From CAZSWS01 sp964610765 (GTDB lineage Bacteria > Bacteroidota > Bacteroidia > Bacteroidales > Tannerellaceae), in the NCBI GenBank assembly GCA_964610765.1, contig CAZSWS010000086.1, positions 1 through 10,093 on the forward strand: a stretch of 10,093 nt of DNA, given 5' to 3'. Each line of letters starts with the position of its first letter. Position 1 is the first letter of the stretch. The notes below the pieces were generated by a model that searched no databases, had not been told where the DNA came from, and was given only the letters and a program-made list of their open reading frames with translations. The translations under genes were made by a program, and so were the position numbers. This document shows positions 1-7,943 of this stretch, one piece after another.

Positions 1-33
1 CTCTATCGAGTTTTATAAATGCCTATATGCTAA

Positions 34-297
34 TTAGATACTGTATCTATCTAAAACAGGTTTATACCTTTGTCTTATGAGCTCTGTTTCTATTGGCTTA
101 TTATCATTGTGATACTGTCCGGATTTACATTCTTGATAAATACCTACTGTTTGCGTTTGCATTTTCAAATATGCCTGTAATAAGCTGACGAATATCAACG
201 GGTGCGATTCGTCGTTTATTAGATTAGTATATCTTTCTACAGTGTTTTTTTGATACTTAATGATTGTGCTGAAGGTTAAAAAAAAGCGAGGACTAAA
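34..297 (-). pseudogene. Possible decayed gene fragment (C-terminal remnant)
   Basis: This minus-strand frame runs for 87 sense codons between a TAG (298-300) and a TAA (34-36). The part below about base 270 translates into a balanced, protein-like sequence with segments such as VERYTNLINDESHP, LIFVSLLQAYLK and ETELIRQRYKPVLDRYSI. The first codons lie inside the neighbouring terminator, so the true 5' end is not there. The only ATG is at 160-162, near mid-frame, and has no evident ribosome binding site; it would give a 42-residue peptide. An open frame this long is unlikely by chance in such AT-rich DNA. I infer the 3' end of a gene that lost its start, perhaps through a deletion joining it to the end of the peptidase gene. 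I do not recognise the family. A short real gene starting at 162 or at a TTG near 198, or plain chance, remain alternatives. Confidence 0.3.
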
Positions 298-325
298 CTA
301 TGCTTATGTAGTTTAGTCCTCGCTT
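278..325 (-). terminator. Rho-independent terminator of the prolyl oligopeptidase gene
   Basis: The arms 284-300 and 309-325 pair perfectly over 17 bp (core GCGAGGACTAAACTA) around an 8-base loop. Read on the minus strand, the stem is followed by a run of eight T (A-run 278-285 on the plus strand, overlapping the stem base). The hairpin lies 37 bases past the stop codon of the minus-strand peptidase gene. The plus-strand side has no T-run, so it should work leftward only. Confidence 0.9.
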
Positions 326-361
326 GTGTAAAGGCTTCTCACTAGGTGAGTTTATGGATAG

Positions 362-2470
362 TTATTTATACTTCATGTCTAAATTGTACATGATAAATGA
401 GTATATATCGGCTTGTTCCTCCAAAACTTTACTAATCGGTTTGCCTGCGCCATGTCCGGCCTTTGTTTCTATACGAATTAAAGTAGGATTGGTTCCGTCG
501 TTTGCTTCTTGCAAGCGGGCTGCATATTTAAATGAATGCGCAGGAACAACTCGGTCATCATGGTCGGCAGTCGTTACTAATGTGGCCGGATATTTCACGC
601 CGTCTTTTATATTATGTAGAGGAGAGTATGCCTGAAGATATTCAAACATCTCTTTGCTGTCTTCACTCGTTCCATAATCGCTGGCCCAGTTCCAGCCAAT
701 CGTGAATTTATGATAGCGAAGCATATCCATCACACCTACTTGGGGAATGGCTACTTTAAACAGGTCAGGGCGTTGATTGGCGCATGCACCTACTAAGAGA
801 CCACCATTTGATCCTCCCATAATAGCTATTTTATCCGGATTGGTATAGTTTTCTTTAATTAGATATTCTGCTGCACCAATGAAATCATCAAAAACGTTTT
901 GCTTATTCATTTTAGTACCTGCAATGTGCCATTCTTCCCCATATTCACCCCCTCCACGAATATTTGCTTGCACGTAGATGCCACCATTCTCAAGAAAGGG
1001 AATGCGAGAAACAGAAAAGCCGGGGTTAAGACTTACATTGAAACCTCCATATCCATATAGCAGAACCGGATTTTCACCATCTTTGACTAGTCCTTTTTTG
1101 TGCACTAAAAACATAGGTACTTGTGTGCCATCTTTACTTGTGTAGAATATTTGCTCTGTTTCATAGTCTTCAGGTGTGAATTGGACTTCAGGAGAGCGAT
1201 AAAGTTCATATTGGTTGCTAGCTATATCGTATCGGTAAATGCTGGAAGGAAAAGTAAATGAGGTGAATACAAAGAAGGCTTCGGAATCATCTTTTTCTCC
1301 GCTAAACCCGACAGATCCTAAAGCAGGAAGCTTTATTTCATCCAGCTGCTTTCCGGAAAGATCATACAGATATGCATGGTTAGATGCGTCTTGGTCATAA
1401 GTGACAATTAGTTTGCCACCCATAACAGATGCGGATGATAGCACTGATTTGGATTCAGGGATAAAGTCAGACCAGTCTTTGAATGTAGGCTTACTAATTG
1501 AGGCTTCCATGAGTTTGTATTTAGGAGCACCATCGTTTGTGAAAAATAAGATGCGATCATCTAAGACTTCAACCGGATAGTAGGAATAATCCAGGTTGTC
1601 TGCCAATTGTATAAAAGAACTGCTTGGGTTCTTTAAGTCCTTCATATAGAGTGCATTTCCTCTTCCGGCACCTGATTCGTAAATGAAAAGAAAACGTTCG
1701 TCATCACTGACACTGCAATAATAGAAACGTTTAGGGTGTGCTGTGTTTTGATATATTAGCTGGTCTTTTGACTGCGGATCTCCTAGTTTGTGGAAGTATA
1801 TTTTATGGTTTTCATTGACGTTTGAAAACTCTTTCCCTTCACTTGGTGCATCATAAGCACTGTAGTAAAAGCCATCACCACACCAATCAGCACCACTAAA
1901 CTTGGCCCATTCTATATGGTCCGGGAGTAAATCATTCGTTTCTAAATTTAGAACAAATATTTCACGCCAGTCAGAACCACTTCTGGAAATGGTATAGGCT
2001 AGATTTTTACCATCTTTAGAAAATGATATACCGGCAAGGGCTACAGTGCCATCGTCAGAGAGTTTATTGGGGTCTAAAACAACGGTAGGCTCGCTGTCTA
2101 ATGTTTTTTGCGCATATAAAACGCTTTGATTTTGCAATCCATCGTTTTTGAAAAAGTAGTAAACGCCATTCTTTTTAAAAGGAGAACCAAACTTTTCGTA
2201 ATCAGTTAATGCCGTTAATCTTTCTTTCAGTTTGTCCTTGAACGTGATGTTTTTTAGATAAGCATCTGTGATCTGGTTTTGAGCCTCAACCCAGGCTGCT
2301 GTGGCAGCTGAAGTATCTTCTTCTAGCCATCTATAAGGGTCTGCAATCTCTTCGCCAAAATAGGTGTCTGTTACATCTGTCTTCATACTTTCCGGATAAC
2401 TTATTTTTTCTTTCATGTTGCATGCTGAAAAAACAATGACAACAGATAAGAATAAAAGATTTTTTTTCAT
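362..2470 (-). CDS. Prolyl oligopeptidase (family S9A), lipoprotein
   Basis: Serine peptidase that cleaves short peptides after proline. The 702 residues match the usual size of about 700. The N-terminal half should form the seven-bladed propeller that restricts access to small peptides; the C-terminal third is the alpha/beta-hydrolase domain. Visible catalytic residues are Ser554 in MGGSNGG, Asp638 in ADHDDRVVP and His673 in KAGHGAGKP. Trp595 and Arg640 match the proline-pocket tryptophan and substrate-binding arginine of porcine POP. RGGGEYGEEWH (505-515) is another conserved family block. The first 17 residues form a lipoprotein signal with lipobox FSAC (Cys17), so the enzyme is probably membrane-anchored outside the cytoplasm, unlike the cytosolic animal enzyme. 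It is transcribed alone, with a putative promoter about 30 bases upstream and a strong terminator downstream. The start is supported by the signal peptide. A role in peptide catabolism is inferred. Confidence 0.96.
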   Translation of the reverse strand: MKKNLLFLSVVIVFSACNMKEKISYPESMKTDVTDTYFGEEIADPYRWLEEDTSAATAAWVEAQNQITDAYLKNITFKDKLKERLTALTDYEKFGSPFKKNGVYYFFKNDGLQNQSVLYAQKTLDSEPTVVLDPNKLSDDGTVALAGISFSKDGKNLAYTISRSGSDWREIFVLNLETNDLLPDHIEWAKFSGADWCGDGFYYSAYDAPSEGKEFSNVNENHKIYFHKLGDPQSKDQLIYQNTAHPKRFYYCSVSDDERFLFIYESGAGRGNALYMKDLKNPSSSFIQLADNLDYSYYPVEVLDDRILFFTNDGAPKYKLMEASISKPTFKDWSDFIPESKSVLSSASVMGGKLIVTYDQDASNHAYLYDLSGKQLDEIKLPALGSVGFSGEKDDSEAFFVFTSFTFPSSIYRYDIASNQYELYRSPEVQFTPEDYETEQIFYTSKDGTQVPMFLVHKKGLVKDGENPVLLYGYGGFNVSLNPGFSVSRIPFLENGGIYVQANIRGGGEYGEEWHIAGTKMNKQNVFDDFIGAAEYLIKENYTNPDKIAIMGGSNGGLLVGACANQRPDLFKVAIPQVGVMDMLRYHKFTIGWNWASDYGTSEDSKEMFEYLQAYSPLHNIKDGVKYPATLVTTADHDDRVVPAHSFKYAARLQEANDGTNPTLIRIETKAGHGAGKPISKVLEEQADIYSFIMYNLDMKYK

Positions 2471-2499
2471 AGAAATATGTTTTTATTGTTAATAGACAA

Positions 2500-2507
2500 C
2501 AAAACTA
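2500..2507 (-). promoter_or_regulatory. Putative -7 promoter box for the peptidase gene
   Basis: On the minus strand this reads TAGTTTTG, a full match to the Bacteroidota -7 consensus TAnnTTTG, 29 bases before the ATG. I see no well-spaced -33 TTTG, so the call rests on one box and its position. Confidence 0.45.
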
Positions 2508-2645
2508 AGTACTTTCTATCATCTTTATGTATAATCCAATGCTTTTTTAATGATTGACATGTTGAAAATGAAATTGATAGAGTAGATGTTAGATGTGTTG
2601 ACGTATAAAAACAGTTTTTTGTGTGAAAAGATATGTAGATTGTTT

Positions 2646-2653
2646 TATATTTG
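2646..2653 (+). promoter_or_regulatory. Putative -7 promoter box for the DUF4301 gene
   Basis: TATATTTG matches TAnnTTTG. A TTTG at 2618-2621 could be the -33 element, but the 24-base spacer is a few bases longer than usual. Transcription would start near 2660 and leave a leader of about 70 bases before the ATG at 2729. With the minus-strand box at 2500-2507, this makes the 2471-2728 spacer a divergent promoter region. Confidence 0.5.
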
Positions 2654-2728
2654 CATTAAGTAGGCTGGTTATAAAGAAAATGTAAAGAGAATTATTTGAA
2701 ATGCCTGCCAATAATAAAAATCATCTGT

Positions 2729-4261
2729 ATGTCAACCATGGAATTAAGCGATAAAGACAAAGTACTAATTGAAAAAAAGAATATAACCGTAAATCAATTA
2801 GAAGAGCAATTAAAACGTTTTAAAACCGGTTTTGGTAATTTGGAAGTGAAATCATCTGCTTCAATAGACAAGGGAATTAAACGGTTGTCTGAGCAAGAAA
2901 AGGTTGTGTTTGTCAATTTGTGGGATGAGTATCTGCAGAATGATAAAAAAATAGTCAAATTTGTTCCGGCATCAGGGGCAGCCAGCAGAATGTTTAAAGA
3001 TTTATATGCGTTTTTATCTGCCGACTATTCGACTCCTTCAACTGAATTTGAGAAAATATTCTTTCAACATATAGAACAGTTTGCATTTTATGGACAGTTA
3101 AATGCTGTTTGTTTAAAAAACTACTCATCAAGTATTCAGGACTTGATTCGTGAGCAAAGATATAAAGACGTTGTGTCCGGACTGTTGAGTAAAGAAGGTT
3201 TGAATTATGGTAATTTACCTAAAGGGCTACTGTCGTTTCATAAATATAATGACGGTGTCAGAACAGCCATGGAAGAGCATCTTGCAGAAGGAGCCATGTA
3301 TGCTAAAAGTAAAAAAGGAGATGTAAATATTGATTTTACAGTTTCTCCGGAGCATTTGGATTTGTTTCAGCAAAAGGTGGAGGAAAAGAAAAAAGAATAT
3401 GAAAATCGTTTTTCCGTAAATATCAACGTTGCTTTTAGTACGCAAAAAGAAAGCACAGACACCATAGCTGTTGAGTTAAATAACGAACTGTTTAGAAATG
3501 CAGACGGAAACTTGGTGTTTAGACCCGGTGGACACGGTGCATTGATTGAAAACCTCAATGTTGTAAATGCAGATATCGTTTTTATTAAGAATATAGATAA
3601 TGTTGTTCCGGATACCTTTAAGTCTATGACAGTTATCTATAAAAAGGTTTTAGCCGGTGTACTGGTAATGTTGCAGGAGAAAATATTTAAATATCTAAAT
3701 CTGATTGAGAGTGGTAGATACTCAACTAAACAGATTGAAGAAATGATTTATTTTCTACAAGATGAGTTGAATGTGAAGAATCCGGATATGAAATATTATG
3801 AAGATGCGGAGCTTGTTCTTTATATTCAACAAAAACTAAATCGTCCTATTCGTGTATGTGGAATGGTTATCAATGAGGGAGAACCTGGTGGAGGACCATT
3901 CTTTGCTTTTAATCCGGATAGAACAATCTCTTTACAGATATTAGAAAGTTCGCAGATTGATCTTACTAATCCTGAGGAGAAAAAAATGCTGGAAGAGGGA
4001 ACTCATTTTAATCCGGTTGATTTAGTTTGTGGAATTAAAAACTTCAAAGGAGACTCATTCAATTTGCCGGATTATGTAGACAAAGATACCGGGTTTATAT
4101 CTGAGAAAAGCTTTGAGGGGAGAACGCTGAAAGCACTAGAGTTGCCCGGACTGTGGAATGGAGCTATGAGTGATTGGAATACGGTTTTTGTGGAGGTTCC
4201 TGCCCAAACTTTTAACCCTGTAAAAACAGTAAATGACTTGTTAAGAAAGGAGCATCAATAA
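2729..4261 (+). CDS. DUF4301 family protein, possibly nucleotidyltransferase-like
   Basis: I recognise this as DUF4301, a family of about 500 residues of uncharacterised function found mainly in Bacteroidota. There is no signal peptide or membrane segment, so it is cytoplasmic. Conserved-looking blocks, numbered from the chosen start, are PASGAASRMF (80-89), FRPGGHGALIENLN (264-277), IKNIDNVVPD (286-295), INEGEPGGGPFF (381-392) and a C-terminal LPGLWNGAMSDWNT (472-485). The first three, in this order, recall the glycine-rich nucleotide loop, the G-G/H-G uridine-binding loop and the Asp-Asn metal site of UDP-sugar pyrophosphorylases; this resemblance is my inference. The frame stays open upstream to a TTG at 2696. 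I prefer ATG 2729 because the upstream residues look unlike a protein N-terminus. ATG 2738 (MELSDKDK) is equally plausible and fits the family N-terminus as I recall it. No ribosome binding site decides the matter. No terminator is clear downstream. Confidence 0.88.
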   Translation: MSTMELSDKDKVLIEKKNITVNQLEEQLKRFKTGFGNLEVKSSASIDKGIKRLSEQEKVVFVNLWDEYLQNDKKIVKFVPASGAASRMFKDLYAFLSADYSTPSTEFEKIFFQHIEQFAFYGQLNAVCLKNYSSSIQDLIREQRYKDVVSGLLSKEGLNYGNLPKGLLSFHKYNDGVRTAMEEHLAEGAMYAKSKKGDVNIDFTVSPEHLDLFQQKVEEKKKEYENRFSVNINVAFSTQKESTDTIAVELNNELFRNADGNLVFRPGGHGALIENLNVVNADIVFIKNIDNVVPDTFKSMTVIYKKVLAGVLVMLQEKIFKYLNLIESGRYSTKQIEEMIYFLQDELNVKNPDMKYYEDAELVLYIQQKLNRPIRVCGMVINEGEPGGGPFFAFNPDRTISLQILESSQIDLTNPEEKKMLEEGTHFNPVDLVCGIKNFKGDSFNLPDYVDKDTGFISEKSFEGRTLKALELPGLWNGAMSDWNTVFVEVPAQTFNPVKTVNDLLRKEHQ

Positions 4262-4296
4262 TTCTATTCTCTTCTTGTTGATGGTTTTTTCATCAA

Positions 4297-4327
4297 TTGT
4301 GAAACATTTCCCTTATAAGTATGTTTA
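4297..4327 (+). promoter_or_regulatory. Putative promoter of the unrecognised lipoprotein gene
   Basis: TTG at 4297-4299 and TATGTTTA at 4320-4327 (one mismatch to TAnnTTTG) are separated by 20 bases, a normal Bacteroidota spacing. The ATG follows 23 bases after the -7 box. This suggests the lipoprotein gene can be transcribed independently of the DUF4301 gene. Confidence 0.4.
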
Positions 4328-4350
4328 TTAAATAAAATACAGAACATGCT

Positions 4351-5175
4351 ATGAGATTTTTTTTCACTCATTATTTAATGCTACTCTTATTGTTCTTCTT
4401 GTCGTCGTGTACCTCTTATTATTACTCGACGCTAAGTAGTACGCAAGACGTAAGTGATAAAGTCAAGGATAGGGACGGGTACTTTTATTTTGAAAATGAT
4501 TCAGTATGTATTTCATATAACTTTCAAGGAGAAAATGCTCCTATTGCGATAAGGGTATATAATAAAGCATCACAGCCTATTTTTGTTGACTGGAATCAGT
4601 CTGCATTAATAATAGATGGAGAGGCGGTTTCTTATGCAAGTGGGGAAATTGGCGATATATCAGTGTCTTACGCTCAGGATGCTTCGGGTAGATATAGAAA
4701 ATACAGAGATGCCTTGAATAATAAACTTGCCTTTATACCTCCTCACTCTTACATAGAAGAAAGACCATTTTTCTTAGAAAACTTTGAATTTCCTTCCATC
4801 CCAAATAAGACCTATAAAAAAGTGAAAATAGAATATTCAAAGGATAAGACTTTTTCTGCCAGGGTTATTGACTACAATGAAAAGAATTCTCCTTTGTTCT
4901 TTGCTAGCTATTTAACTATACTGTCTGCTGATGGTGAGGGGAAGCCGATTAACCCTCAATCGTATGAACAGCAGTTTTATATTTCTCGTCTGGTGAAAAC
5001 TGGCTTAACACCCCAAAAATATCCACACACCAAATTAAATAGAGGTGATGTCTTTTTTGTTTCTGATTACAAGAATTATCGAACGAGTATAATTTTAGGA
5101 ACTGCTATTGCTATTGGTGCTGGGGTGGCTATAGCAGTTTCGGTTGATTCTAATCCTTATTCTTTTGATTTTTAG
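4351..5175 (+). CDS. Hypothetical lipoprotein with C-terminal hydrophobic segment
   Basis: I do not recognise the family. The 274-residue product starts with a short positively charged and then leucine/phenylalanine-rich segment ending in LSSC, so Cys20 is the likely lipid-modified residue and the protein is anchored in the cell envelope. No strongly acidic stretch follows Cys20 (CTSYYYST), so there is no obvious Bacteroidota surface-export signal. The middle (about 40-180) alternates hydrophobic and polar residues in short stretches, for example YFYFENDSVCISYNF and APIAIRVYNKASQPIFVDW, which suggests a beta-sandwich-like domain. Residues about 245-265 (SIILGTAIAIGAGVAIAVSV) form a glycine/alanine-rich hydrophobic segment long enough to span a membrane, followed by a nine-residue tail. 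Having both a lipid anchor and this second segment is unusual. The gene has its own promoter-like element, and the next gene begins 104 bases later behind a separate one. Confidence 0.85.
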   Translation: MRFFFTHYLMLLLLFFLSSCTSYYYSTLSSTQDVSDKVKDRDGYFYFENDSVCISYNFQGENAPIAIRVYNKASQPIFVDWNQSALIIDGEAVSYASGEIGDISVSYAQDASGRYRKYRDALNNKLAFIPPHSYIEERPFFLENFEFPSIPNKTYKKVKIEYSKDKTFSARVIDYNEKNSPLFFASYLTILSADGEGKPINPQSYEQQFYISRLVKTGLTPQKYPHTKLNRGDVFFVSDYKNYRTSIILGTAIAIGAGVAIAVSVDSNPYSFDF

Positions 5176-5221
5176 TAATTTTCTGTTTAACTGCTCTTCG
5201 AAAAGAAAAGCGAATTTTTAC

Positions 5222-5253
5222 TTTAGTGTTTTGATTCTTTTTAGGTATCTTTG
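5222..5253 (+). promoter_or_regulatory. Putative promoter of the DUF3078-galE unit
   Basis: TATCTTTG at 5246-5253 is a perfect TAnnTTTG -7 box placed 26 bases before the ATG at 5280. A TTTA at 5222-5225 lies 20 bases upstream and could act as the -33 element. A better TTTG at 5230-5233 is too close (12-base spacer). Confidence 0.55.
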
Positions 5254-5279
5254 TAATTTACGAATATATTGACTTTGCT

Positions 5280-6887
5280 ATGAGAAATGGTTGGATGTTG
5301 ATTTTTGTTTTATTGTTTACAGGAAGTCTTTCTTTGTATTCACAAGAGGCTGATGTTGAGGTTGCTGCCGAGGTTTTGGTGGCTGATTCAATACCACCGT
5401 TGAGTGAAAAAGAACTGGAAAAGATTTCTACAATAAAGACTGTGTATGAAAAGCAGCAGCGCTCTTTTTATGCTCCTAAAATACCTTCTGATACGTTGAA
5501 GCAAATTACAGCCAAGACTCCGGATGGTTTACTGACTATGTCAGATGAGGCGTTATATTGGGTGAATAAAACATTTGATCCGGGTGACTATTTTTATCCT
5601 TGGGTGACATTTAAAGATACGGTCATTGTAAATCCTTTGTATCTGCCTCTTGTGTTGAGAGGGGATATTGTGGATTCAAAGACTATAAGACCGGAGAAAC
5701 CTACGTTTTACGTACAATCAGAGTCGGATACACTTCAGACCTTGAAAAACTTATTAAAGCCGGAGCAAAAAGTTAAACGAGACCCTAGTCCTTTATTTGC
5801 TACTTATGAGAAAGATAAGAAGATGCAGGATATGGCTTATAGCCATGTTAGATTTACTCATCCTGAGCTTTTTAGCTATACGGAAGCGATGATGCCGAGC
5901 TCTGCTGCAATGATTAAACCGGAATTAATTGAAAATGTAATCAAAGAAGAGAAAGTAATTCCTGTTAAGGTAGAACTGGCAGCGACTGATTATGATGCTC
6001 CGGTTAAGTTTATTCCGGAACGGAGATACTGGCAATCTACCTTTGAGAGTTCATTGCAATTTGCTCAAAGCCATGTTTCTAAAAACTGGCATAAGGGAGG
6101 TGCAAGTAATATGAATATTCTGGGACAAGTAATAATGACCTATAATTATAATAAAAACAAGGTGCGCTTAAATAATAGGTTAGAACTGAGGTCTCAGTTC
6201 TATAACGCACCTAATGATACACTTCGCTCTTATAAAATAGGCAATGACTTGCTCCAATTTAAAAGCAATCTTGGTCTACAGGCGTTTAAAGGCTGGCATT
6301 ACACCTTGGATGTAACCTTTAGTACGCAAATGTTTACAAATTTTTATGAAAACTCAAAGAATAAGGTTTCTGCATTTTTAGCTCCATTCTCAACCAATGT
6401 GGGATTGGGGATGTCGTATGGCTTTAATAAAGCATTTCCCCAGTATGATAAACACCGAAGTTTTTCCTTTAATATAAATATGGCCCCTTTATCTTATGAG
6501 TTTAGATATACGGTTAGTTCGAAGATTGATCTAGGAAGACATGGTTTTGAAAGGAAAAAAGATGAAGATGGTAAGGATACTAACGAATTTAAACATTCTT
6601 ATAATAAGTTTGGATCAACTGTAAACTTGAATGGCACTTTTGTGATTAACCGAGATCTTCGATGGGATTATAGAATGCATTTTTTCACTCCTTATGATAG
6701 GGTCATCTATGAATTTGAAAATACAGTTAACTATTCACTTAGTCGTTTTCTTTCTGCAAGAATTAATATGCATCTACGATTTGATGATGGAGTAAATAGA
6801 CCTATAGACCCAGATACAGGAAAACCTAAATATTCTTATTTTCAATTTACTGAATTGCTGACGATAGGGTTTAACTATCGATGGTGA
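5280..6887 (+). CDS. DUF3078 domain-containing outer-membrane beta-barrel protein
   Basis: The 535-residue protein begins with a Sec signal peptide (MRNGWMLIFVLLFTGSLSLYSQ), cleaved near residues 20-22, with no lipobox. Residues about 23-250 are a soluble-looking, lysine- and glutamate-rich region with low sequence complexity near its start. From about residue 251 to the end it alternates aromatic and polar residues in strands, includes the block NWHKGGASNMN (269-279) that I associate with DUF3078, and ends in the aromatic FNYRW expected of an outer-membrane barrel recognised by the BAM machinery. The substrate and function are unknown. The start is supported by the signal peptide and a promoter 26 bases upstream. 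galE starts 26 bases after the stop with no promoter between, so the two are probably co-transcribed. Whether the pairing has functional meaning cannot be told from one genome. Confidence 0.88.
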   Translation: MRNGWMLIFVLLFTGSLSLYSQEADVEVAAEVLVADSIPPLSEKELEKISTIKTVYEKQQRSFYAPKIPSDTLKQITAKTPDGLLTMSDEALYWVNKTFDPGDYFYPWVTFKDTVIVNPLYLPLVLRGDIVDSKTIRPEKPTFYVQSESDTLQTLKNLLKPEQKVKRDPSPLFATYEKDKKMQDMAYSHVRFTHPELFSYTEAMMPSSAAMIKPELIENVIKEEKVIPVKVELAATDYDAPVKFIPERRYWQSTFESSLQFAQSHVSKNWHKGGASNMNILGQVIMTYNYNKNKVRLNNRLELRSQFYNAPNDTLRSYKIGNDLLQFKSNLGLQAFKGWHYTLDVTFSTQMFTNFYENSKNKVSAFLAPFSTNVGLGMSYGFNKAFPQYDKHRSFSFNINMAPLSYEFRYTVSSKIDLGRHGFERKKDEDGKDTNEFKHSYNKFGSTVNLNGTFVINRDLRWDYRMHFFTPYDRVIYEFENTVNYSLSRFLSARINMHLRFDDGVNRPIDPDTGKPKYSYFQFTELLTIGFNYRW

Positions 6888-6913
6888 TAAATAATTATAA
6901 CTTAATATATAAA

Positions 6914-7942
6914 ATGGGAAAAAAAATATTAGTTACCGGTGGAACCGGATATATCGGTTCGCACACAGTTGTTGAGTTGCAAGCTGCAGGGTACGAGGTG
7001 GTTATTATAGATAATTTGTCAAATTCAAACATCCATGTACTGGATGGAATTGAGAAAATATCGGGCAAACGGCCGGTGTTTTATGAGTTGGACTGTAATG
7101 ATAAGCCCGCCTTAACCGAGTTGCTGAAGGAGCATAATGATGTGAAGGGTATTATTCACTTTGCTGCTAGTAAGGCGGTTGGTGAATCTGTTCAAAAACC
7201 TCTGATGTACTATCGTAACAACTTGGTTTCGTTATTGAATTTATTAGAGCTTATGCCGGAATTTGGGGTTGAAGGTTTAGTATTTTCCTCATCTTGTACG
7301 GTATATGGTCAGCCGGATATATTACCTGTGACTGAAGAGGCTCCAATAAAGCCGGCTTTATCTCCGTATGGAAATACCAAACAAATCAATGAGGAGATAA
7401 TTCTGGATACGATTCATTCAGGCGCACCTTTTAAAACAGTGATACTGCGCTATTTTAATCCGATCGGGGCTCATCCTAGTGCGGAAATTGGAGAGCTTCC
7501 CATTGGTGTTCCACAGAACTTGCTTCCGTATGTAACGCAAACAGCTATAGGTGTACGCAAAGAACTGAGTGTGTTTGGTGATGATTACAATACGCCTGAT
7601 GGTTCATGTATTAGAGACTATATCAGCGTGGTTGACTTAGCTAAAGCACACGTAGTTGCAATAGATCGTATGCTTAATAACTTGTCAGAAGACAAAGTGG
7701 AAATATTTAACTTAGGAACAGGAACAGGTGTAAGTGTGTTAGAGTTAATCAACGAGTTTGAGAAGGCGACAGGTGTAAAAGTTCCTTACAAAATAGTAGG
7801 ACGCCGAGAAGGTGATATCGAACAGGTTTGGGCAAATCCGGAGAAGGCTAATAAAATTCTAGGATGGAAAACAAAAGAATCCTTGGAAAACACTTTGGCA
7901 TCTGCTTGGAAGTGGCAAAAGAAAATCAGTGAAAAGAAATAA
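6914..7942 (+). CDS. galE: UDP-glucose 4-epimerase
   Basis: Cytoplasmic NAD-dependent enzyme that interconverts UDP-glucose and UDP-galactose, used in galactose metabolism and in making envelope polysaccharides. The 342 residues compare with 338 in E. coli GalE. Visible features are the NAD-binding TGGTGYIGSHT (8-18), AASKAVGESV (84-93), the SSSCTVYG strand with Ser127, the catalytic Tyr152 and Lys156 in YGNTK, the substrate-binding RYFNPIGAHPS (179-189), SCIRDY (231-236), and GRREGDIEQVWANPEKA (296-312). The frame stays open up to an ATG at 6881 that overlaps the end of the preceding gene. I choose ATG 6914 because the family starts directly at the Rossmann strand (MGKKILVTGG). The gene sits 26 bases after the DUF3078 gene in a likely operon and ends at a strong terminator. 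A related epimerase such as UDP-GlcNAc 4-epimerase is less likely but cannot be excluded by motifs alone. Confidence 0.96.
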   Translation: MGKKILVTGGTGYIGSHTVVELQAAGYEVVIIDNLSNSNIHVLDGIEKISGKRPVFYELDCNDKPALTELLKEHNDVKGIIHFAASKAVGESVQKPLMYYRNNLVSLLNLLELMPEFGVEGLVFSSSCTVYGQPDILPVTEEAPIKPALSPYGNTKQINEEIILDTIHSGAPFKTVILRYFNPIGAHPSAEIGELPIGVPQNLLPYVTQTAIGVRKELSVFGDDYNTPDGSCIRDYISVVDLAKAHVVAIDRMLNNLSEDKVEIFNLGTGTGVSVLELINEFEKATGVKVPYKIVGRREGDIEQVWANPEKANKILGWKTKESLENTLASAWKWQKKISEKK

Positions 7943-7943
7943 T

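Noticed and set aside
324..635. 103-codon plus-strand open frame
   Set aside because: It lies almost wholly within the minus-strand peptidase gene, has cysteine- and serine-rich shadow composition and begins inside the terminator region.
2701..2754. 18-codon plus-strand mini-frame (MPANNKNHLYVNHGIKR) overlapping the DUF4301 start sites
   Set aside because: It could be a leader peptide, but it has no ribosome binding site and nothing to set it apart from chance in a short AT-rich leader.
3227..3558. Two overlapping minus-strand open frames within the DUF4301 gene
   Set aside because: They are phenylalanine/serine-rich shadows of an AT-rich lysine-rich coding region, with no start context.
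4278..4296. TTGATG/CATCAA hairpin after the DUF4301 gene
   Set aside because: The stem is only 6 bp and AT-rich, and no T-run follows the stem (the T-run is in the loop), so it is not a convincing terminator.
5197..5219. TTCG/CGAA arms followed by five T after the hypothetical lipoprotein gene
   Set aside because: A 4-bp stem with a 10-base loop is too weak to call a terminator.
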